Assembly: GCA_027627225.1 (NCBI GenBank)
Contig: CM051034.1
Coordinates: forward strand, 41,583,048 to 41,647,047
Length of the DNA stretch: 64,000 nucleotides
Source of the DNA: Congeria kusceri
Taxonomy: Eukaryota > Mollusca > Bivalvia > Myida > Dreissenidae
Reading direction: 5' to 3'
Shown here: positions 12,401 through 20,858 of the stretch, piece by piece
Numbering within the stretch: position 1 is the stretch's first letter
Layout: each line of letters starts with the position of its first letter
Made by a program: the position numbers and the translations under genes
Notes under the pieces: model-generated
Database searches by the model: none
Told to the model about the DNA's origin: nothing
What the model saw: only the letters and a program-made list of their open reading frames with translations

Positions 12401-15400
12401 CCCGACCCTAGAACATTTTATTGAGATTGTCAGATATTTGTTTTATTTACCATTTTCCAATAATTAAATGTTGTTGTTTTTTATAAATAAGTTTTTTGTT
12501 TTGATAGCATCCACTTCTAAACAATGTTAAAGGATATTACATATATGTTTTGAATATTCATGTAGTTTGAGAATCTGAAAATTGACCATTTACCAAATAA
12601 ATAAACAAAACATAAATCCCTATCTACCTACCCTAATTTTGTGGGCATGTAACCTGAAACAAACATTTTTTTTTTTTACGACTAAGGTAACAAACTAAAC
12701 TATCAATAAGCTCACCATCCAATAAAGTCACCTTTTTGCACGAGAATCTGGTCATATGGATCAATGTTACATTTTGTGCTCACTTCTGAAAAGTAAATAT
12801 AACAGTTCATACAATGGTACAAAGTAAAATATGAGGGCCATGGTGGCCCAAAGTGCTCAAATGAGTAACTGGCAGCAACAAACATCTGAAGTGGTGTTGT
12901 GAGAGGTTGAACTTTATGGTTATTTAAAGAATACATAATTATATGCAGAATGGGCTTCAGTCGGTTTAATTGCATGCATTAAGTAGTTCAGGGCTTGACA
13001 CTAACTTTTAAATCGACTTGATCAGTCGGACTGTAAATTGTACTAGTCCTGACCTAAACAGTACGGTGTTAATTTAAAGTAAGATATATCTTCTTTGATG
13101 GCTTATAGTACATGTTGTTCTTTTTATGCTCCCACAAAGTAGGAGGCATTAAGCATTGCACTTGTCTGTCCGTCCGTACGTATATACGGCCCAAAATTGT
13201 GTGGACTTAACTCCTCTTAAACGGCTGGGCATATTTTGCTCAAATTTTCACAGATGAACAAACTTAATGTGTAGGTAATCATAAAGAAAGAAATTTTGGC
13301 TGCGACCAATTTTGGCAGAATTATGGCTTTTTGCCCTTTTTCCCTTTTTTCACTGTAGAATTTACATGACAATAAGTGTCCATTGTCTGTGTCCAAACAT
13401 GCGTAGTGGGGGCATCTGTGTCTTTGGGGGCATCTGTGTCTGTGGGGGCATCTGTGTCTGTGGGTGCATATGTGTCTGTGGGGGCATTTGTGTCAGCGGG
13501 GGCATTTGTGTCTGTGGGGGCATCTGTGTCTGTGGGGGCATCTGTGTCTGTGGGGGCATATGTGTCAGTGGGGGCATTTGTGTCTGTGGGGGCATCTGTG
13601 TCTGTGGGGGCATCTGTGTCTGTGGGGGCATCTGTGTATTTGGGGGCATCTGTGTCTGTGGGGACATCTGTGTCTGTGGGGGCATCTGTGTCTGTGGGGG
13701 CATCTGTGTCAGTGGGGGCATCTGTGTCTGTGGGGGCATCTGTGTCTGTGGGGGCATCTGTGTCTGTGGGGGCATCTGTGTCTGTGACTAGTTTTGATTG
13801 TAGCGGAGCTGACATTAAGCAAATACATAATATACACATCAATATAACTACTTATAGACTTTTCAGTCATTTAATAAGACTATATGTATCAGTAAATTGT
13901 ATGAATCATTTTCACTGATTACTTAAGTCTTTAATAAATTTTGCCATTTGTACACACAAATGTATTGTTCAGGAATGACAAATGCATTTGTCCTGTCAGA
14001 TATGTTGTTTTTAGAGTTACATGTCCTAACCAGTAATACAGTTGTCCATGGCAACTGTCTAGCCCTGCAGTTCTATAGGCTATCCAGGCTGGGCAGTGGT
14101 TATGCAGTCTTTTCTATCATGGTTCTTTTCGCAGGCGGTTTTGGAAGAATTGTTGTAAAGCTGCTTCTGATAAATAATGGCGATTGCGTTGCAAACATCA
14201 ACTTTGGTACTCTCTTTGACAATTTTCTGTCAAGTGGTGACAAACTATGTAAACACAGGCTCTGAAGCCATTATTAATGACTGGATGAAGAATGAAGTCT
14301 ATATTTTGGAAAATGGCAAGTTTTGCTAGTTTTCACACAAAGAAGAGGCAATAACTGCTGTGCTTGTGGCCCGATATGGCCCGTTTTTGGCTTTTGCAGA
14401 AATTTTATGGTCATACAAACAAGTGTTGTCACTGTAAGTACTGAATGCCCTTGACGATGTGTTTTGACAGAGGAAAGAGTTATGGTCCTTGTATTCTGCA
14501 CTTCCTCTCAAAGGTCTCTATCATTATATGAAGTATCATTTGAATTCCTTAAATACTTTAGATGAGTTTTTTTATTTCTTTGTTCTTGGATCCGCCTACC
14601 CGATTAAAAAAAAAAGCCCAAAAATTAATTTAAGAATGTAATCTATATCGTAAAAATGACCTTGTGAAAGGGTTTCAATCTGTTACATGGAATGCAAAAA
14701 AAAAGTATTATGTCATGGTTATCATACAGTGATTAAGTTATTGTTGTGTAATATGATTTTTGTAAATAATAAAGCATTAAGATTTTAATATCACTGTCCA
14801 TTTTCATTTGTGAAATTCTAGTCATTAAATTACTCAATTCTGTGTTGGTGTTTTATTTTTATTTTTTTGTTTCTCCTCCAACCGGACACTTTTCCGAAAA
14901 TGTCAGAGAACCAAGAAAAAAAAAACTCTGGCCTTAAGAGCTATGCTCCGCACAAGAAAATTACACGATATTGTTATGCTCTGCGCAAAAAACTAAGCCA
15001 TAGGCAATAACTCCGTAAACATTGAAGAAAGAGTTATGGTTATTGTACTCTACACTTCCTCGCAACATCCTTTATCGATATATGTGTTCTTTCTTTAAAT
15101 CCCTTCAATACTAATGGAGTTATGCTCAGCACAAGAAAATTAACCAAAGGGCAATTACTCCATAAATATTGATGAATGACTTATGGTCCTTGTACTTGCA
15201 ATTCCTTTCAAAGTCGTCTATCATTGTATGAAGTTTCATTTAAATCCCTTCAATACTTTTTGATTTATACTCCGCACAAGAAGCAGGACAGATGGAACCA
15301 CGGTTGGACGGATGGACAGACGATGCGATTACTATATGCCCCAAGAGCTCCCTTTGGGAGCATAAAACTGTGGCATTTTTCCATGAAAAATGGCCAACAA

Positions 15401-18400
15401 ATTAATCGTTAAGTGTTCCTGGTACGATCTCAAATTGAGTCAACCATTATTGATCCCAATTGAGAATGGTCATGCACAAACTATGTATGTTAGGTCACGG
15501 TTGAACAAAGAATGAGGTCTGTATTACATGCGCCAGCAATTATTGATTGCATATGGTCCAAAGACAATGCAGCAGAGGTCTCAATAGCTCTCATCAATAG
15601 CTCAATGAGCGTTTGTGCAGGGGTGAACTAAAAAAAAAGTGCAAATGAGAACAGTGTTAAAATACATTCCTAACCTGTTTCTGCAAAGTAACAAAATTTT
15701 TTCAGTAATATTATTTCTATCATCAAATTAGTCAGACATTTAAAAACAACAGAAAAGGCCACGATGGTCCAAATGTTTTACCGGAGTAATTGGACAATGT
15801 TGTAACAGATATGTGCCGATTTGGTGATTAAAAAGGCTTCATAATTATGTCTACTGTGAATTCATTATTTGAAATGGCACAAAATTGTGTGGATTTCCTT
15901 GTAATTACAATTTTGTTGGCACTTTCTTATTTGCTTTAAAGGGACCTGTTCACAGATTAACAATTTTCAAACTTTTCTCACAGATTCCACAAATAAAAGA
16001 ATAGTGTATATAAAGGAGCGAAATAACACTACAGACATAGAAATCTACGGTAAATACCATTTTGTTAAGGAGTAATCATTAGTTGAAATTGATAACATTA
16101 TTAAGTGTTTATAATGCTAAACTATGGAATTATTTGGAGCGTTCCTGTTGTTTTCGTTAAAATCGTTGACAACATGTGTATCAGTTACATTAAGTTAAAC
16201 ATTCACGGTTTAACATTCCAATGCTTAAATCTGTCAAGTTAAGACAGTTATTCCAATGCTTAAATCTGTCATTGTAAGACAGTTAATGGCATACTTATAA
16301 AAAATGCAAAAATCTGTGAACAAGTCCCTTTAAAATGTCATGATTAGAAGTCACTGTTTGGGTATTCTCTGTAGATAAATGTAAATGTAAAAGTGTTAAG
16401 GCAATAGCCCCTGCAACCTCTGCCATGTGAAGACAGTTTGTACCACTAAACTACAAATTGGCTTCATACTTAACCAGCTAAATGCACATCAAAATAATTT
16501 TTTTTATTTAACTTACTGGCATCGGCACTGGCCTTAGTAATTGCACAATAATTTTCTCCAATGAGTTTGTAAGTAGTGTTCGACATTCGCCTCCACACGT
16601 GCAGCTGAAAGGTGCCAGGCAGTAGACCTAGCACTTCCCACTGGGTTATCAACCCACAACACTTGAACGTGTATTCTGGTGTCTCTGCTAAGTAGGAATA
16701 CCCTGAAAATGGTCAACCCACAACACTTGAACATGTATTCTGGTGTCTCCGCTAAGTAGGAATACCCTGAAAATGGTCAACCCACAACACTTGAAGTGTC
16801 TCTGCTATTGAGGAATACCCTGAAAATGGTCAACCCACAATACTTGAAGTGTCTCAGCTATGTAGGATCATCCCAAAAATGGTCAACCCACAACACTTTA
16901 AGTGTCTTAGCTATGTAGGAATACCCTGAAAATGGTCAACCCACAACACTTAAAGTGTCTCTGATATGTAGGAACATCCCGAAAATGGTCAACCCACAAC
17001 ACTTGAAGTGTCTCCGATATGTAGGAACATCCCGAAAATGGTCAACCCACAATACTTGAAGTGTCTCAGCTATGTAGGATCATCCCAAAAATGGTCAACC
17101 CACAACACTGTAAGTGTCTACGCTATGTAGGAATACCCTGAAAATGGTCAACCCATTTACAATGTCTTCAGATCCAGTCAGCAGATAATATACTAGCGTC
17201 AGACTGGAGATGATTTTAATGAGATTGTATGTCAATACAACTTTATGCGAAGCTTTATTGCAATAAAGAGGTATGCATATTACCAGGACATTTCAATTGT
17301 GTTACGTCTATTTCTCTGGAACTGCTGTATGAAATTCAATGATACTTGATGGAAAGTTTAATAACTAGGATGAAATAACTATATTACAGTAATGATCCAT
17401 CACTTTGATTTGTTTTATAGTTGTGGACCTTTGATATTAATAAGAAAGAAACCTAGAAACATAGACTTGTTTATAAATAAAGGTAGTTCATCTTAATGGT
17501 ACCACTTTAATGTTGGAGTTGATAGCAAAGGTATATTTTAAGTTTCAAGTGAATAACTCACGTAGTTGTGAAGTTAAAAAAGTTTTGAATATAAACTTTA
17601 ATTGGAAAATCTATGTGAACAAGATTCTGTGTTTGAAAACACACATGCCCCCGGATGGTGCTATATAGCCCTTTTCTTAGTCCAAATTAGGTGAAGGTCA
17701 AGGTCAAAGTGAGGTTGGGTTATATGGATGGATTGGGAACGGGAAAATATCAAAGTGTTGTAGTTAGCGGTGTTGGTGCTAGACGAAACAAGAAAATCTA
17801 GTTAACCAAGAAATAGCACTTTTGAATCATTATAAGTCAAAATTAGGTCAAGGTCAAAGAGAGATTGGGTGATATGGGTGGATTGGGGATGGTCATAAGC
17901 AGTAACTGTGCAAGTATCCAAGTGTTGTAGTAAGCCGTGTTGGTGCTAGACGAAACAGTAAAGTCTACTCAACCTTGTCACAGACGGACGGCGGATGGAA
18001 GGATGGACGGACAGACGGAGGGACAGGACAATCACTATATGCCTACCGCATCAAGATGCCAGGGGGGTATAAAAAGGGACGTAACTGTGTCAAAATACAA
18101 CAGAGAGTTATGGGGAATGTTGCCCTTGATACTGGAGTTGATGACAAAAGTATATTTTAAGTTTCAAGTGAATGACTTATGTTGTTTTGAAGTTACAAAA
18201 CGTTTGAATATAAACTTTAACCTGAAAAACTATGTGAAAACGGGGCAAAACCATGTCAAAACACAAAACTGAGTTACTGGAAATGTGGCACTTGATGTTG
18301 GAGTTGATGACAAAGGTATATTCCAAGTTTCAAGTGAATTACTTATGTAGTTTTGAAGTTTTAATACTTTTGAATATAAACTTTAACCTGAAAAACTATT

Positions 18401-20811
18401 TGAAATAGGGGCATAACTCTGTCAAAATACAAAACAGAATTATGGAGATTTTTGCCCCTGATACTGGAGTTAATGACAAAGTTATATTCCAAGTTTCATG
18501 TGGATAACATAGGTAGTTTTGAAGTTACAAAATTTTTGAATGAAAACTTTAACCAATTCAGACGTGGATGTGGACGCTGACACCGGAGCGAGTACATGTA
18601 GGAAAGCTCACTTATTCTTCGAATAGTCAAGCTAAAAATCATTGAAGTAGAACATACTGCTAAAATGCATTCCTTGTCTTAGCAATGAAGCTTCCTATAC
18701 AATTATATTGAAATCTGGCCAGTAGTTGCTGAGAAATAGCCCGGACAAGAATTTATGCACTTCCTGGTATGTACTAATTTCAGAAATTCCCATAACTCTG
18801 AGAAAAATCAATGAAGCGGTACGTTCTGGTAATATGCTAACCTCCTCTTGGTAATGAAGCTTCACATAATTTTGTTGAATTTCAAGCTAGTAGTTCATGA
18901 GAAATAGCCAGGATAAAGTTTATTTGTCAAGAATTGTGCACTATATACTAATTACAGAAATCTTGAATGTCCCATAACTCTGATAAAAATCAATGAAGCG
19001 GAACGTCTTGGTAATATGCACACCTCCTCTTGGTAATAAACTTCTGTTGAATTCTAACCAATAGTTGCTGAAAAATAGCCCGGACAAGAAAGTGGGACCG
19101 AAGGACGGATGGATATATGAAGTGGCAACTATATGCATAAAACTCTTTTCCTCTGAAATCGCTAGCTGGAAATTAACCAAACTTGGTATGAATGTTCCTT
19201 AGGTGGTCCTCCACCGGGGGGGGGGGGGGGCGCCTTTTTCCTTATATGGCTATATTTTGATTTTGATTTGTCAAAAAAGATGGCCGCCAGGGGTGACTTT
19301 ATTGAAAACTTAAAAAATCTTAAAATCCTAATAAGTAACTGTGAATGACTGTAATTTAAAATAATTTCAGGGTATTCCTCTACCAAAATACTATAGATTA
19401 TTTTGATTCGTTAAAAAACAAGGCCATCAGGGGCGGACGCAATTTTCCTTTAATATGACTATATTGAAAACTTTGAATACCTTCTGGTAAGAAACCACTG
19501 GTTGGATTTTTAAATAATTGTTTGTAATCACTTGCTGGACTTTGAAATAATTTCACAGAACACTCCTTGTGTTACCCTCTACCAAATTCCTTCAAGTTAT
19601 GTTGATTTGTAAAAAAAATATGAATGTCATTGTTGTCTGTTGTCAACGTTTTACTTCAAACATATTTAAACATGTAATAAAGTTTTTACGAGCCATTCGA
19701 CATTCTACAAGTGATTTCAGACAAGATTTTCAAAGTATTCATGGATCAAAATGATTTGAAGGACTTTGGTTGAGGGCCATCCAATCAACATATCTGTGAA
19801 ATTGTTTCAAAATCCTGCAAGTGGTTTCACACAGGAAGATTTTCAAAATTTTCAATAAACAAATATATGGAAAACTGCCTCGCGGTCTTGTTTTTTAACA
19901 ACTCAAAATAATTTTAAGCAAATTGGTAGAGGGTCACGCAAGGGGCATTTAGGTAAAATTATTTTGAAATTCAGTCAGTCATTTGTGACACGATTTTCAG
20001 AGTTTTTAATATAGCCATATAAGGGAAACTGCCCCTGGCACCTAGCACCCACGTTTTTTTTAACGAATTGATTGAAGGAATTTAGTAGAGAGTCACCCAC
20101 GGAACATTTCTGTGAAATTATTTCAAAATCCTGAAAGTGTTTTCAGACAAGATTTTCAAGATAGCCATTGCATCCATGTTTTTAACGATTCAAAATAATT
20201 TAAATGAATTTGGTAGTTGGTCACACAAGAAACATTCCGGTGAAAACTTTTTTTAAAGGTTTCCAGTTTATAATGGGATTGAATGGGTTACCTGTGTTTT
20301 CATCTGGGCCATCTTTATAATAGGTATGGTTCAAAGGAGCCTTACCACCAACAGCATCAAAGGAAACATTACAGCCTGAATAAGAAGTTCCTGCCAAAAA
20401 AAAGGAAACAGAGTCTGATATGCTTGCTGAATAATTTAATAGCTTACAATAAATAAATATCTTTGTTTCCAGCAACATTTTACATCAAATCAAGTTTTTA
20501 ATTGTTATGAGATGTTATAAATAACAGATCTAAGTATATCAAATACGGGTTCTGGAACCACATACGTTTACTGCCATCATCATACTGTATATCAAGCTGC
20601 TCTTAATTTAAATGTCCTTACATGACTTTTAATTCGACAAGACCTGGAGATTCAATCCAGTTTGTATCATAAAAAAATACATTTTAAATGCAGTAAATTA
20701 TTTGTACAATCGATACTCACTTGCTGATGATACTATAGCTTCCACTTGCCAAGAACCCCACACTGCTAGCATCAAAACAACATGGCACAGTCGGGCATGC
20801 ATTTCTCTCAT
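320..20811 (-). CDS. Cadherin-repeat ectodomain protein, 12 coding exons, 3' part beyond the window
   Basis: This entry spans the whole gene model; the exons are listed separately. Twelve minus-strand exons, each bounded by AG and GT, join in one frame for 602 codons without a stop. Nearly all introns are phase 1; only the exon 4/5 intron is phase 2. In order the product has a signal peptide (about residues 1-25), a Cys/Trp-rich ectodomain (exons 2-5, with KCCGLITQW, HVWRRM, YKLIGENYC and GDFIGW), then cadherin-like beta-strand modules (exons 6-12). The cadherin signs are GDIVYTVTASDPENDI, CIIKATDSEGNEDEK, LPITCKAIDA and FQYRDVDKDDK, with degenerate Ca-binding linkers (TENQPPSIDNL, ISIADVNG). 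Cadherin repeats are extracellular adhesion modules; a transmembrane segment would be expected further left, off the window. The family is supported by motifs only, and the exact orthologue is not recognised. The N-terminal module resembles ones I associate with invertebrate ectodomain proteins (inference). Confidence 0.8.
500..1071. other. Cadherin-like gene intron, no recognisable content
   Basis: AT-rich intron between exons 11 and 12. I see no ORF, repeat or RNA signal in it apart from splice sites at both ends. Confidence 0.6.
1072..1194 (-). CDS. Cadherin-like gene, coding exon 11
   Basis: 41 codons, phase 1 both sides, acceptor TTTTTTTCCAG (ends 1195), donor GTAAGT. It encodes GNIVLNKFLTISATFQFPCI, IKATDSEGNEDEKRLHISIA. 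G-x-I-x-L-x-x-x-L followed by F-x-x-x-I-x-A-x-D-x-x-G is the second half of the cadherin repeat begun in exon 10. Confidence 0.88.
1551..1626. repeat. 76-bp hairpin-forming inverted repeat
   Basis: GGCCTAGAA...AATACCCTATATA is answered by TATATAGGGTATT...TTCTAGGCC with a short AT spacer. It is an almost perfect palindrome inside the exon 10/11 intron, probably a very small MITE. Confidence 0.75.
2381..2645. mobile_element. Full-length palindromic MITE with TA target duplication
   Basis: Starts TGAGGCACGTCGTGGG and ends with the inverse CCCACGACGCGCCTCA. It is flanked by TA on both sides (2379-2380 and 2646-2647), which suggests Tc1/mariner-type mobilisation. Length is 265 bp. The short ORFs across it on both strands are by-products of the inverted repeat. 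Confidence 0.85.
2704..2844 (-). CDS. Cadherin-like gene, coding exon 10
   Basis: 47 codons, phase 1 both sides, acceptor CATTTCTAG (ends 2845), donor GTAAGT. It encodes HTIVNGGTAQKGDIVYTVTA, SDPENDIITFSPTEPCLPKG and TFYMTK. The core G-x-x-V-Y-T-V-x-A-x-D-P-E-N-D is the classical start of a cadherin repeat with its calcium-binding DxD/E residues. Confidence 0.88.
2846..3627. other. Cadherin-like gene intron with (TA)n at its 5' end
   Basis: AT-rich intron between exons 9 and 10. The only structure seen is the (TA)n run at about 3590-3613, adjacent to the exon 9 donor. The 112-codon minus ORF at 2914-3252 is low-complexity and has no coding signs. Confidence 0.55.
3628..3801 (-). CDS. Cadherin-like gene, coding exon 9
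   Basis: 58 codons, phase 1 both sides. Acceptor AATATTTCAG (ends 3802). It encodes YGFYVTEYPNFEYDTKKEYV, LPITCKAIDA and SGKIVVRLTENQPPSIDNL. This is the C-terminal half of a cadherin repeat: F-Y-(D)-x-x-K-x-Y-x-L-x-I-x-x-x-A-x-D, then a strand and N-x-P-P. The donor GTATAT runs straight into a (TA)n microsatellite at 3590-3613. Confidence 0.85.
3968..4052. repeat. Direct duplication of ~42 bp in intron
   Basis: ACATTCAACTACCAATAA ... CCCCCCCAAAA ... TAGTTCTGAAG occurs twice in succession, the second with a small insertion (ACAA). Confidence 0.75.
4138..4265. repeat. Hairpin MITE of about 125 bp
   Basis: Inverted arms AAACAATGATTTG, TCTGATGCG and TTAAACCAC are mirrored as GTGGTTTAA, CGCATCAGA and CAAATCATTGTTT around the spacer TTGGGCCAACGTCCTC. 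Non-coding, in the exon 8/9 intron. Confidence 0.8.
4387..4460. repeat. Trinucleotide (CAT/CAG)n microsatellite
   Basis: Runs of TCATCATCATCA interrupted by GCAGCAGCAGCA. Intronic. Confidence 0.85.
4602..4817 (-). CDS. Cadherin-like gene, coding exon 8
   Basis: 72 codons, phase 1 both sides, acceptor CGTCTTCTAG (ends 4818), donor GTGAGC. It encodes LCSLGIPSKHSELLLQSMKI, DATFVLSETRTEQERLHVIT and CTDPVDQFYCYTVGWGTWPF. It shows three or four cysteines and alternating hydrophobic strands with no low-complexity sequence. Reading frame and phases connect exons 7 and 9. Confidence 0.75.
5268..5412. repeat. 39-bp minisatellite, about 3.5 copies
   Basis: Unit GACTTCTCGGACCCCAGATT + TTTCGGTCCCTACTAAGGA, at 5268, 5307, 5346 and 5385. 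It makes open frames on both strands (85 and 66 codons), which I treat as artefacts. Confidence 0.85.
6041..6084. repeat. Short perfect-stem hairpin
   Basis: ATTAATCCAGGGACCTA is answered by TAGGTCCCTGATTAAT across a ~10-nt loop. Confidence 0.75.
7085..7168. repeat. 22/23-bp tandem repeat, 3-4 copies
   Basis: Unit GCCTAGTTAAATCAATTTTA repeated; the first copies have substitutions. Confidence 0.75.
7369..7530 (-). CDS. Cadherin-like gene, coding exon 7
   Basis: 54 codons, phase 1 both sides, acceptor TTTGTTTCAG (ends 7531), donor GTGAGC (7368-7363). It encodes YVVSNNSYGARDDSLKYYAY, LTSPEETHSITVKSTVRLLW and THYLVPVKW. An internal GTAAGA donor (7411) would end the exon in phase 0, which does not fit exon 8, so the longer form is chosen. 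Confidence 0.75.
7804..9570. mobile_element. PIF/Harbinger DNA transposon relic with TTA target duplication
   Basis: Left end TACCCCCCTCACACCGGACT and right end inverse TACCCCCGTCTCACCGAACT continue together into GGCGT, giving terminal inverted repeats of about 25 bp. TTA flanks both ends (7801-7803 and 9571-9573), the PIF/Harbinger signature. Inside is a decayed transposase N-terminus (8543-8732). The outer 500 bp on each side are GC-richer than the intron and full of variants of GCCATGGACGCCGTGG, probably sub-terminal binding repeats. It sits in the cadherin-like intron 6/7. Confidence 0.85.
8543..8732 (+). pseudogene. Degenerate Harbinger transposase, N-terminal fragment
   Basis: One frame reads REQFGHYIRLIQS and then hits a stop. 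A neighbouring frame continues as ELRQKDPALFLNFLRVPPEM, then FYVLLYRLHQCITKQDTN, and stops at 8730-8732. Together they match the PIF/Harbinger N-terminal pattern (FG-x-Y-x-x-L...EL...D-x-x-x-F-x-NF-R...LL...ITKQDT). The frameshift lies near 8597. The DDE catalytic part was not found in the rest of the element, so it cannot be autonomous. Confidence 0.75.
9737..9919 (-). CDS. Cadherin-like gene, coding exon 6
   Basis: 61 codons, phase 1 to phase 1, acceptor ATATTTACAG (ends 9920), donor GTAGCC. It encodes TKPVVAVTAIEVPDYLASGT, VGRINFYDDNYNDN and a Gly-Ser run at the end. The pattern E-VP-x(4)-GT-VG-I-x-x-D is cadherin-like (start of a repeat with the GT-VG turn). Confidence 0.8.
10391..10470 (+). 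mobile_element. tRNA-derived SINE fragment (B box and tail)
   Basis: GGTTCGATCCCCACT (B-box) followed by GAGCATTTTCAAGATCTTTT and the tail AAATAAATAGGTTTAAACTA, as in the longer copy at 39529-39727. The A-box half is missing. Confidence 0.7.
10510..11400. repeat. Triplicated ~310-bp block next to exon 5
   Basis: The marker TCTATGATCACGAGTGAATA occurs at 10521, 10832 and 11138. Each unit continues with ATTGCATCTTACAGTCCATT, CACTGATTACACATTGCTTA and a stretch ending AACAAGAGGGCCATG. The third copy diverges as it meets exon 5 (11419). Copies are ~95% alike, so the duplication is fairly recent. Confidence 0.85.
11419..11600 (-). CDS. Cadherin-like gene, coding exon 5
   Basis: Acceptor ATGTTGCAG (ends 11601), phase 2 in. 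It encodes HNQGNESIVYYAG, KRKQIGDLYPGDKYDW and YQDREYAIMAEYSK. Two donors are possible. GTAAGG at 11418 gives phase 1, which fits exon 6. The closer-to-consensus GTAAGT at 11410 gives phase 0, which would bring an early stop in exon 6. I therefore place the end at 11419; the alternative needs an unseen exon in between. Confidence 0.72.
11601..12340. other. Cadherin-like gene intron 4/5, right part
   Basis: Begins with a short piece of the common mollusc-type repeat (AACAAGAGGGCCAAGGTGAC at ~11684, ...GTTCACCTG). The remainder to 12340 shows nothing I recognise. Confidence 0.5.
12341..12686. mobile_element. MITE with TTTCAGGTTAC inverted ends (copy 1)
   Basis: Left end AAGGCATAAAAAAATTAATA...TTTGTTTCAGGTTACCCGAC, right end inverse: GTAACCTGAAACAAACATTT + poly-T + ACGACT. 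A second copy lies at 30813-31140. Confidence 0.75.
12716..12785 (-). CDS. Cadherin-like gene, coding exon 4
   Basis: 70 nt, phase 1 in and phase 2 out. The acceptor is TACTTTTCAG (ends 12786) and the donor GTGAGC (12715-12710). It encodes VSTKCNIDPYDQILVQKGDF followed by IG. The split Trp codon (TG|G) completed by exon 5 gives GDFIGWHNQG, and this phase agreement strongly supports the junction. Confidence 0.82.
13115..13345 (+). repeat. Interspersed repeat fragment (TGCTCCCACAAAGTAGGAGG family)
   Basis: Contains GGAGGCATTAAGCATTGCAC, TTGTCTGTCCGTCCGTACG and a run to TTTTTGGCAGAATTATGG. Related sequence is found inverted at 34505-34790. Family function unknown. Confidence 0.65.
13407..13789. 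repeat. 18-bp minisatellite, ~21 copies
   Basis: Unit GGGGGCATCTGTGTCTGT. The period is a multiple of three, so several frames stay open on both strands (repeats of CVCGGI or PTDTDA). Variants (AGTG, TTTG, CATA) are scattered. Located in the exon 3/4 intron, directly after the repeat at 13115-13345. Confidence 0.92.
14270..15350. repeat. Modular interspersed repeat, ~170-bp units
   Basis: Diverged units with GGCAATAACT, GATGAAGAATGAAGTC and CTTATATGAAG-type phrases, ending at GACGGATGGACAGACGATGC and a CCCAAGAGCTCCCTTTGGG hairpin (~15341-15359). Same type as 25440-26075. Confidence 0.6.
15940..16329. mobile_element. MITE with TTAA target duplication
   Basis: Ends AGGGACCTGTTCACAGATTA and inverse AAATCTGTGAACAAGTCCCT, flanked by TTAA (15936-15939 and 16330-16333). 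390 bp, non-coding. Internal duplication of CCAATGCTTAAATCTGTCA. The TIR is shared with the larger structure at 23794-26680. Confidence 0.8.
16517..16702 (-). CDS. Cadherin-like gene, coding exon 3 (CCG/W/VWR ectodomain module)
   Basis: 62 codons, phase 1 to phase 1, between acceptor CATTTTCAG (ends 16703) and donor GTAAGT (16516-16511). It encodes YSYLAETPEYTFKCCG, then a WEV...FQLHVWRRM strand pattern and YKLIGENYCAI. The CCG, VWR and LIG-N spacing looks like a beta-sandwich module and continues into exons 4-5. The first ~50 nt of this exon plus its acceptor are repeated many times immediately upstream (see the array at 16703-17155). Confidence 0.8.
16703..17155. repeat. 53/64-bp tandem array built from exon 3 and its splice acceptor
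   Basis: Read on the minus strand, each unit is CCATTTTCAG + GGTATTCCTAC-TAGC-GAGACAC + ...TTCAAGTGTTGTGGGTTGA, i.e. the 3' splice site and first ~50 nt of exon 3. There are eight full units plus an end. The unit next to the exon is 64 bp and keeps the CCAGAATACATG stretch; the other seven are 53 bp and have lost 11 bp. Some copies read ATTTTTGGGATG at the acceptor, destroying the AG. Confidence 0.88.
17156..20280. repeat. Intron 2/3 filled with modular repeats
   Basis: Three families follow each other. At 17500-18590 are ~175-bp units with TGATACTGGAGTTGATGACA and TATATTTTAAGTTTCAAGTG. At 18600-19130 are ~180-bp units with CAATGAAGCGG and GAGAAATAGCCCGGACAAG. At 19190-20250 are ~150-bp units with AAAATAATTT and GATTTTCA. 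A poly-G run of 14 lies at about 19217-19230. No coding content seen. Confidence 0.65.
20292..20390 (-). CDS. Cadherin-like gene, coding exon 2
   Basis: 33 codons, phase 1 to phase 1, encoding TSYSGCNVSFDAVGG and YYKDGPDENT. The acceptor has a long pyrimidine tract followed by GGCAG (ends 20391). The donor is GTAACC. It holds one cysteine and two N-glycosylation sequons (NVS, NHT), consistent with an extracellular product. Confidence 0.75.
20721..20811 (-). CDS. Cadherin-like gene, coding exon 1: start codon and signal peptide
   Basis: ATG at 20811 opens 30 codons: a short polar head, the hydrophobic core VVLMLAVWGSW, then QVEA, a typical signal-peptidase site around residue 25. The donor is GTGAGT (20720-20715), phase 1. 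An acceptor-like CTGTAG ends at 20814, two bases before the ATG, so a separate 5' UTR exon probably lies further right, beyond the 73-bp satellite. A second in-frame ATG at codon 4 could also serve as the start. Confidence 0.82.
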
Positions 20812-20858
20812 TTCTACAGAATAATAAAATCAGTATTGGTTAGTAGACCTCACGACGA

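Noticed and set aside
13312..13918. ORFs of 107-180 codons on both strands
   Set aside because: Entirely produced by the 18-bp repeat; no splice sites or non-repetitive coding sequence.
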